A DNA stretch of 14,769 nt from an uncultured Ruminococcus sp. GTDB lineage: Bacteria > Bacillota > Clostridia > Oscillospirales > CAG-272. Within the stretch, counting starts at the first letter, position 1. Every line of letters starts with the position of its first letter. Below are positions 7,644 through 12,853 of this stretch, piece after piece. The DNA lies in assembly GCA_902797495.1 (NCBI GenBank), contig CADBTH010000076.1, positions 1 to 14,769 of the forward strand, in the 5' to 3' direction. Under the pieces are notes generated by a model. It ran no database searches. It was not told where the DNA came from and saw nothing but the letters and a program-made list of their open reading frames with translations. Made by a program: the position numbers and the translations under genes.

Positions 7644-7672
7644 ATTTTATCACAACAGAAATAAAAATTCAA
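7644..7672 (-). promoter_or_regulatory. SigA promoter of the sigma/A2M operon
   Basis: TTGAAT (7667-7672) and TAAAAT (7644-7649) on the minus strand are exactly 17 nt apart. The predicted start near 7637 gives a leader of about 85 nt that contains the candidate ECF promoter. Confidence 0.7.
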
Positions 7673-7700
7673 TATACGCGCATTGTTAACAGTTTTATAA

Positions 7701-7729
7701 TTGACAATAAATAATGATAAAGGTATAAT
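7701..7729 (+). promoter_or_regulatory. Consensus SigA promoter of the four-gene plus-strand operon
   Basis: TTGACA (7701-7706) and TATAAT (7724-7729) with a 17-nt spacer are a perfect match to consensus in an AT-rich stretch. Transcription would start near 7736. It is back-to-back with the sigma operon promoter; the two -35 boxes are only 28 nt apart. Confidence 0.93.
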
Positions 7730-7769
7730 ATTAAATGAGATAATATGTTTTAAGGAGTCTTTTTCAGGC

Positions 7770-9104
7770 ATGGCGCATACCCGTTTTATCAGAAAATCAG
7801 TTATTACAACGTTCATAATATTGACGCTCTCGTTCCTCCTCGCGTCCTGCGGTGAAGAGCACCGCCACGAATGGGGCGAATGGGAGCCGTATATCGAGTC
7901 CACCTGCTACGTTGCCGGTCAGGAGAGATCGGTCTGTTCCTGCGGCGCGGCTCAGTACCGCAGGATCGAGCTCGCGCACGAATTCGAACTGCAATCCGCC
8001 GACCTCGCAGAAAAAAAGGAGACGGAGGTCTGCGTCAAGTGCGGAACGAAGGAGGAACGCGACCTGACGTACGGGACGGTTAAGATCCCGATCGTCACGG
8101 CGGAGACCGAAAGCACGATAACCCTCGTGTGCGATGGCGGGGAGTTTTCCGCTTCCTTTGTAAAAGCTTCCGAAGACTCTTACAAGCTGACTCTGAAAGA
8201 CGGCGCGGCGCAGGTCGCGAAGGACGCCGGAGCATTTTCGGAATATTATCTGACGCCCGGTTATCTCAAAGATCGCACGTCTTACGGTGCGATCGCTGAG
8301 GACCTCTACGGACAAGTCGCGTCGACGGGCAATTATCAGGACCCGCTGTCTTCCGCTCCGAATTTCGGCGCCGGAGAAGGCATTCCCGTCGCCTTTTACA
8401 ACGGCGATAAGTTCAGCGGTATTTATACTCTCTCCCCGGCAAAGGACGCGTTCTTTTCCGACTCCGCGGCGGCGATGATTTCAAACGCCGCGACCGCTCA
8501 GACGGAGCTGAGAGCCGCAGTCGGCGCGAGCGCGGACGAGGCCGGATTCAAGGTAATATGGAAGTCCGATTCGCTCGGCGACGACGCTCTTTATCAGAGC
8601 TTCAACGATTTGATCTCGTTCATCGGAGAGAACGACTGGGACGACTTCAGAGACGGAGTCTCCGCTCACGTCGCAGTTGACCGCGCGATCGACGAAATGC
8701 TGTTTACGTGCGCGATCGGCGCGACAGACAGCGTTTCGGCAAATATTCTTTGGTTAACGTACGACGGGACTACCTGGATCCCTGTGCCCTGTAAACTTGA
8801 CGGCGCGTTCGCAGACGCGGCGATCGAGCCCGACCACGGATGCAATCTTCTTTGGGAAAAGCTGAATCTTTATTTCGGCGACGAGATCGGCGCAAGATGG
8901 CGCGACCTCAGATTCGGCGCGCTCTCGCTCGACTCGATAGAACAGACCGTCCGCGCGCACTTCAAACTTCCGTCCGAGCTGACCTCTCTCGACGGGAAGA
9001 CCGCGTCCGACGCGTCGGCGGGGGAAGAGGCGACGGTCGCGTCGGTCATGGCGGCGGTAAACGCAAACCTTTCGCGCCTCGACGCGTATTACGGATTACA
9101 GTAA
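7770..9104 (+). CDS. CotH-like (spore-coat kinase family) lipoprotein with N-terminal Cys-pair segment
   Basis: A 444-residue lipoprotein. Residues 1-26 form a signal peptide ending in the lipobox LASC, with lipidated C27. Residues 30-100 hold 'HRHEWGEWEP', a Cys at 46, CSC at 56-58 and CVKC at 88-91, a pattern seen in clostridial surface proteins. From about 160 to 400 it follows the CotH layout: 'LKDRTSYGAIAEDLYGQV', 'GIPVAFYNGDKFSGIYTL', 'VIWKSDS' (K265), 'FNDLISFI', 'VAVDRAIDEMLFTCAIGATDSVSANILWLTYDG', then 'CKLDGAF' (341-347) where CotH kinases have WDxD. CotH proteins are secretory protein kinases; here the first Asp and Trp of that motif are replaced by Lys and Cys, so activity is doubtful. 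The ATG at 7770 lies 12 nt after AAGGAG, a slightly long gap; the frame extends upstream only into the promoter. First gene of the operon. Confidence 0.72.
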   Translation: MAHTRFIRKSVITTFIILTLSFLLASCGEEHRHEWGEWEPYIESTCYVAGQERSVCSCGAAQYRRIELAHEFELQSADLAEKKETEVCVKCGTKEERDLTYGTVKIPIVTAETESTITLVCDGGEFSASFVKASEDSYKLTLKDGAAQVAKDAGAFSEYYLTPGYLKDRTSYGAIAEDLYGQVASTGNYQDPLSSAPNFGAGEGIPVAFYNGDKFSGIYTLSPAKDAFFSDSAAAMISNAATAQTELRAAVGASADEAGFKVIWKSDSLGDDALYQSFNDLISFIGENDWDDFRDGVSAHVAVDRAIDEMLFTCAIGATDSVSANILWLTYDGTTWIPVPCKLDGAFADAAIEPDHGCNLLWEKLNLYFGDEIGARWRDLRFGALSLDSIEQTVRAHFKLPSELTSLDGKTASDASAGEEATVASVMAAVNANLSRLDAYYGLQ

Positions 9105-9116
9105 TTAAGAAAAAAT

Positions 9117-9995
9117 ATGAGAAATGTGATAAGAACGGTAATTCTGATCCTTGTCGTCATCGCGGTTTCAACTTCGGTTTTGTACGCCTGCTCGTCCGGC
9201 GGCGAGGGCGCCGATACGACGGACGAAGCGGGCGAGGTATCGCTTTTTGCCTGCTTTTTCAGCGCGGGTAAAGCGGACGCCGCTCTTCTGACGACTGAGA
9301 ACGGTACCGTTCTCATCGACGCGGGAGAAAAGGGATTCGGCAAGGAGATCGTCTCTTACCTCGAAGGTATCGGCAGAACGAAGATAGATTACCTCATAAT
9401 AACTCATTTTGACAAAGACCACGTCGGCGGAGCCGCGAAGGTCATAAACTCAGTTGAGATATCGAACGTGCTTCAGAGCAACTATCCGAAGGAGAGCGAC
9501 GGGTATTCGAACTATCTCGACGCCCTGTCGGACGCGGCGATATCTCCCGTGACCGTGAGGGAGACTTACGGATTTGAACTCGACGGGGTATCTTTTTCCG
9601 TCGACCCGCCAGCCGAGGAGGAGTATTCTCACGACCCGAGCAACAATTCTTCACTCATACTTACAGTAAAATGCGGAAATGAAACGCTGCTCTTTACGGG
9701 GGACGCGGAGAACGAGCGCATGGCGGAGTTCATAAACAAAGGGCTCGCCGTCGACTGCTCCTTTATGAAGATTCCGCACCACGGCAGGTGGGACAAAAAC
9801 CTTGCGGATCTCATTGAAAAAACCAGACCCGAATACGCGGTTATCACCTCTTCGGACGACGAGCCCGAGGACGATGAGACGGTCGAACTTCTGACCTCCT
9901 CCGGAGTCGCGACTTATTTCACGAGAAAAGCGCCCGTCCTGCTTCGCTGCGACGGGAAGAGCCTGACTCTTGAATATGACGGAGATACGGAATGA
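9117..9995 (+). CDS. ComEC-type metallo-beta-lactamase-fold lipoprotein
   Basis: A 292-residue exported hydrolase. A hydrophobic N-terminus (5-23) ends in LYAC, giving a lipidated C25, so the enzyme sits on the outer face of the membrane. The metallo-beta-lactamase fold is intact: D68 in 'VLIDAG', the metal motif 'THFDKDHVGG' (H97, D99, D101, H102), 'LFTGDAE' with D196, and 'IPHHG' with H221/H222. The order and spacing match the C-terminal domain of ComEC/Rec2 and free-standing relatives, for which phosphodiesterase or nuclease activity has been proposed; the substrate here is unknown. It starts 12 nt after the CotH-like gene with only a weak ribosome site, and its last 4 nt overlap the next gene, so expression is probably coupled. 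Compare the ComEC protein later in the window, whose own domain of this type lacks the metal ligands. Confidence 0.88.
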   Translation: MRNVIRTVILILVVIAVSTSVLYACSSGGEGADTTDEAGEVSLFACFFSAGKADAALLTTENGTVLIDAGEKGFGKEIVSYLEGIGRTKIDYLIITHFDKDHVGGAAKVINSVEISNVLQSNYPKESDGYSNYLDALSDAAISPVTVRETYGFELDGVSFSVDPPAEEEYSHDPSNNSSLILTVKCGNETLLFTGDAENERMAEFINKGLAVDCSFMKIPHHGRWDKNLADLIEKTRPEYAVITSSDDEPEDDETVELLTSSGVATYFTRKAPVLLRCDGKSLTLEYDGDTE

Positions 9996-10831
9996 TATTT
10001 TTACTTATCCCGCTGATCGCGGCGGCGTTTGCGGCGTTGTATCTGTTCCTTGTGTTCACCGAACGGCCGCGAGGAAGAACGGAGCCGTTTGAAAAGACTC
10101 TGATAGCCCACAGGGGACTGTTCGGGGGCGGCGTTCCCGAGAACAGCCTCGGCGCTTTTGCAAGGGCGGCGGAGCGCGGTTACGGGATCGAGCTCGACGT
10201 TCAGCTGACGTCCGACGGAAGGCTCGTCGTATTTCACGACGCGACTCTCAAGAGGATGCTCGGCGTAAAACGGAAGATATCGGAGCTGACTTATGAAGAA
10301 CTGGAGGAATACCGCTTTCCCGGAACGGACGAGCGCGTACCGCTCTTTGCGGAAGTCCTTAGGGTCGTGAACGGAAGAGTTCCGATGATAATAGAAGTCA
10401 AGTCTTACGGAAACTGCGAGGCGACATGCCGCGCGCTCGCGGAGCGCCTTGACGGCTACGGCGGCGAATACTGCGTCGAGTCGTTCGACCCGTCGGCGCT
10501 CAGATGGTTCAGAAAGAACAGACCGCAGGTCGTGAGAGGGCAGCTCGCTCAGAATTACTTCAGGAGCCGCTCAAAGCTTCCTCTGTGGCAAAAGATCGCA
10601 GCTACGTCTTTGCTTGCGAACTTTGTCGGCAGACCTTCCTTCATCGCATACAATCATCACCACAGGATACCCCTCGCCGGACGGCTCCTCAAAGGCGCGG
10701 GACGGGCGACCCTCGCCGCATGGACGGTGCGGAGCGAGGCGGAGCTTGAAGAGGCGAGGAAGACTTACAGCGTTATCATATTCGATTCATTTATCCCATC
10801 GGAAATAATATTAAAGAAAGCGGGAGACTGA
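9992..10831 (+). CDS. Membrane-anchored glycerophosphodiester phosphodiesterase
   Basis: A 279-residue GDPD-family enzyme, which splits glycerophosphodiesters into glycerol 3-phosphate and an alcohol using a divalent metal. Residues 2-22 form an N-terminal membrane anchor. The TIM-barrel signatures follow: 'IAHRG' (H40, R41), 'PENS' (E50), 'GIELDVQLTSDG' (E67, D69), 'VVFHDATLKRM' (H82, the general acid), 'MIIEVKS' (E135, K137) and 'AAWTVRS' (W244). All catalytic residues are there. The 'RGQLAQNYF...RPSFIAYNHHH' segment is typical of the clostridial/bacillar branch. The ATG overlaps the preceding stop (ATGA), and the XRE gene starts 1 nt after its stop. Likely substrates are deacylated phospholipids or glycerol-phosphate polymers at the envelope; the catalytic domain's side of the membrane cannot be settled from sequence. 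Confidence 0.92.
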   Translation: MIFLLIPLIAAAFAALYLFLVFTERPRGRTEPFEKTLIAHRGLFGGGVPENSLGAFARAAERGYGIELDVQLTSDGRLVVFHDATLKRMLGVKRKISELTYEELEEYRFPGTDERVPLFAEVLRVVNGRVPMIIEVKSYGNCEATCRALAERLDGYGGEYCVESFDPSALRWFRKNRPQVVRGQLAQNYFRSRSKLPLWQKIAATSLLANFVGRPSFIAYNHHHRIPLAGRLLKGAGRATLAAWTVRSEAELEEARKTYSVIIFDSFIPSEIILKKAGD

Positions 10832-10832
10832 A

Positions 10833-11855
10833 ATGAAGATCGGAAACAGAATCAAAGAACTCAGAACAAAGCGCGGACTTACCCAGGAGGCGCTCGCCGC
10901 GGTGTTCGGCGTAACTCCCCAGACCGTTTCAAAGTGGGAATGCGAGGTCAATTTTCCGGACGTATCTCTGCTTCCCGATCTGTCGGTATTCTTCGGAGTC
11001 TCGATAGACAGTCTTTTCTCCCTCACCAGAGCGGACGAGTTCGACAGAATAGAGAACAGACTGTCAGAAACGGGAGTTCTCGAAGAGTCCGAGGTCAAAC
11101 AGATCGAGGATATGCTGAGGGATTCAATGACCGATCCCGAAGGAAAGAAGGACGCGCTCGTGTTGTATGCGAAGCTCTATAATCATCAGGCGGACGCGTA
11201 CAGACAACTCGCCGCGAAGTATTCCTCGGACGCGGTCGAGGCGTCGGGAAACGAACGCGCGCTGAAGGAGCTTTACGTATCTCACGGCAGCGCGGGATTC
11301 GGCGTCAAGGACAACTCCCACAGATCGCTCATCAATTATCTGACGGAATACATGAGACGTAATCCCGATTCGACCGTCGCCTGCGCGATGCTGATAGACA
11401 ACCTCGTCGCCGATTTCAGATACGACGAGGCGGCGGAGTGGACGGCTCATCTTGAAAAGATCGACTCGTCGTATAAGCCTCTCGGCTACAGATACAAGAT
11501 ATCCGCGCTGACCGGAAAGGAAGACGTCGCCGCGGCGGCGATCGCCGTTCTTTCAAACGGCTTTTCGGACGACCCGGAAGCGGTCATGCTTCTCGCAGAC
11601 ATCTACATGGAACGCGGAGACTACGAAAAAGTCATTACGTGCTGCCGCTCCGCGTCAAACCTCACAAAGTCGCCGAAGCCGACGCAGCCGCTTCTTGTCG
11701 CCGCTCACGTTTCGGAACTCATCGACAGACCGGACGACGCGGTCTCATTCTACAGAGAGACGCTGAAGATCCTCAAGGACGAATGGGGCATCGTTTCGGG
11801 CGAGAGAGTCGATTCGATCAGACGCGAGATCAAAAGGATCTCTTCCGCAGAATAA
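10833..11855 (+). CDS. XRE-family transcriptional regulator with helical-repeat C-terminal region
   Basis: A 340-residue protein with a DNA-binding Cro/C1-type helix-turn-helix at 1-62 ('IGNRIKELRTKRGLTQEALAAVFGVTPQTVSKWE', then 'FPDVSLLPDLSVFFGVSIDSLF'). Residues 85-335 are almost wholly helical with TPR-like spacing, including 'ERGDYEKVITCCRSA' and 'RPDDAVSFYRETLKIL'. This architecture is common in Bacillota; the helical part usually senses a ligand or partner, unknown here. It is the last gene of the operon, 1 nt after the GDPD gene, with GGGAG about 6 nt before its ATG. It could autoregulate the operon from the 7.7 kb intergenic region, but no operator can be assigned. A strong hairpin follows 6 nt past the stop. 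Confidence 0.9.
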   Translation: MKIGNRIKELRTKRGLTQEALAAVFGVTPQTVSKWECEVNFPDVSLLPDLSVFFGVSIDSLFSLTRADEFDRIENRLSETGVLEESEVKQIEDMLRDSMTDPEGKKDALVLYAKLYNHQADAYRQLAAKYSSDAVEASGNERALKELYVSHGSAGFGVKDNSHRSLINYLTEYMRRNPDSTVACAMLIDNLVADFRYDEAAEWTAHLEKIDSSYKPLGYRYKISALTGKEDVAAAAIAVLSNGFSDDPEAVMLLADIYMERGDYEKVITCCRSASNLTKSPKPTQPLLVAAHVSELIDRPDDAVSFYRETLKILKDEWGIVSGERVDSIRREIKRISSAE

Positions 11856-11861
11856 AAAAAC

Positions 11862-11888
11862 GGCGCGCGACCGAAACGGTCGCGCGCC
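11862..11888. terminator. Bidirectional terminator between convergent units
   Basis: A 12-bp perfect GC-rich stem (11862-11873 with 11877-11888) has an AAA loop. On the minus strand it is followed by GTTTTTTATT, an excellent T tract for the deacetylase transcript; on the plus strand only by TGTGTTT, weaker but adequate for the four-gene operon. Confidence 0.9.
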
Positions 11889-11900
11889 TGTGTTTAGGGG

Positions 11901-11929
11901 CCTCAAGGCGAACGAAGAGAGCCTTGGGG
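11901..11929. other. Second hairpin in the convergent intergenic gap
   Basis: CCTCAAGGC (11901-11909) pairs with GCCTTGGGG (11921-11929) with one G-T wobble and an 11-nt loop. GCGAAC (11908-11913) can alternatively pair with GTTCGC (11929-11934). It lies just past the deacetylase stop, between that stop and the terminator. Function unknown; it may protect the transcript's 3' end. Confidence 0.35.
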
Positions 11930-11935
11930 TTCGCG

Positions 11936-12751
11936 TTACAGCTTTGTCACTTTTCCGGGCTCTGCGACGAAGACCTCGCGGTCTGCCTCGAGCCAGACGG
12001 GGATGACTGCCGGATTGTATACCATGGAGCAGTCCGTGGAGAAGCGCAGTCCGTTCACGGCGTTGACGTAGTCGACGATCTCGATGCTCGTCGCGTACCA
12101 GACGTCGTCGCGGCCGGAGACGGCGCGGCACAGGCTCTCCATCTGATCCCACTTTTCCTCGGACGTGAATTCATAGCTATGTCCCCAGACGTAGATCAGT
12201 CTCATGAAGTCGTAGTTCATCGGGGAGAAGAATTTTTCGAGAAGCCCTTCGGCTTCCGACCAGTGGCAGGTGGGGTCCCACCTCATAAAGTCCTCGGGCA
12301 GGAAGAAGTCGTAGGTGTTTACCGCCGTTCTCGAATACTCCATTCCAGCCGCCCTCATAACGGATATGATGCGGTCGTTTTCGTTTCCGTACGGGTACGA
12401 CATCCCGCGGACGGGATAGCCGACGCGCTCTTCAAGGGAGCGCTTGTTCGAGCAGACTTCTTCGAGAAGCGCCGCGCTCGGAGTCCATTTGCAAAAAGGA
12501 TGATGGTAGAGATGGCACGAGACCTCGTGTCCTTCGTACAGCTCGCGGTAGTCCTTCGGATCGACGATCGGCGCTTCCTTGTATCCGCAGCTCGTGAGAA
12601 ATCCCGGGTTGTTCAGATGAAAAGTTCCCTTGAGGGAGTACTTGTTGAACAGCTCCACAAGGCGGTAGTCCTCGTATCTTCCGTCGTCGAAGGTGAATGA
12701 CGCGGCGCGCTTCGCGCCGTTCTTCCAAAGTCTTGTTTCGATCCTTTTCAT
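11936..12751 (-). CDS. NodB-type polysaccharide deacetylase family protein
   Basis: A 271-residue carbohydrate-esterase-4-like enzyme, a family of metal-dependent deacetylases that remove N- or O-acetyl groups from chitin, xylan or peptidoglycan. The motifs are in order: 'SFTFDDG' with D22/D23 (base and metal ligand); 'SCHLYHHP' with H80 and H84 (metal ligands); 'RGMSYPYG' (115-122); and 'VWGHSYEF' with H191. The last 40 residues ('VYNPAVIPVWLEADREVFVAEPG') form a small beta tail. No signal peptide or membrane segment is visible, so it is predicted cytosolic, unlike most peptidoglycan deacetylases. The substrate may therefore be a small intracellular sugar or oligosaccharide; that is inference. 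The ATG at 12751 follows AAAGGA at 5-nt spacing. It is divergent from comEC and convergent with the four-gene operon. No clear promoter was found upstream. Confidence 0.88.
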   Translation of the reverse strand: MKRIETRLWKNGAKRAASFTFDDGRYEDYRLVELFNKYSLKGTFHLNNPGFLTSCGYKEAPIVDPKDYRELYEGHEVSCHLYHHPFCKWTPSAALLEEVCSNKRSLEERVGYPVRGMSYPYGNENDRIISVMRAAGMEYSRTAVNTYDFFLPEDFMRWDPTCHWSEAEGLLEKFFSPMNYDFMRLIYVWGHSYEFTSEEKWDQMESLCRAVSGRDDVWYATSIEIVDYVNAVNGLRFSTDCSMVYNPAVIPVWLEADREVFVAEPGKVTKL

Positions 12752-12790
12752 AACGTTCCTTTCATCTGCCGCGGTTTTTGTCTTTTTATG

Positions 12791-12819
12791 TAGACACGCG
12801 GCGATTTTTTTGGTATTAT
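12791..12819 (+). promoter_or_regulatory. Probable SigA promoter of comEC
   Basis: TAGACA (12791-12796) and TATTAT (12814-12819) are separated by 17 nt, giving a start near 12826 and a leader of about 28 nt. The -35 box lies within the downstream arm of the hairpin described under findings. Confidence 0.55.
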
Positions 12820-12853
12820 ATTGTTAATGTAATTTATCGGAAAGGGGATAGTG

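Noticed and set aside
7701..7769. Upstream start of the CotH-like lipoprotein at 7701
   Set aside because: It would begin on the TTG of the -35 box and put residues before the signal peptide. The ATG at 7770 gives a clean lipoprotein signal.
7553..7903. N-terminal extension of the sigma factor (up to 117 extra residues)
   Set aside because: It covers both promoters of the gene, has no ribosome site, and its composition is unlike the rest of the protein. The ATG at 7552 has a strong Shine-Dalgarno.
11639..12700. A 353-codon plus-strand frame spanning the end of the XRE gene, the terminator and the deacetylase
   Set aside because: It reads through a strong hairpin terminator and two well-supported genes in other frames. 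The product shows no family signature.
12811..12840. Minus-strand TATAAT near 12815-12820 as the deacetylase promoter
   Set aside because: No acceptable -35 box lies 16-18 nt upstream, so I left that gene without an assigned promoter.
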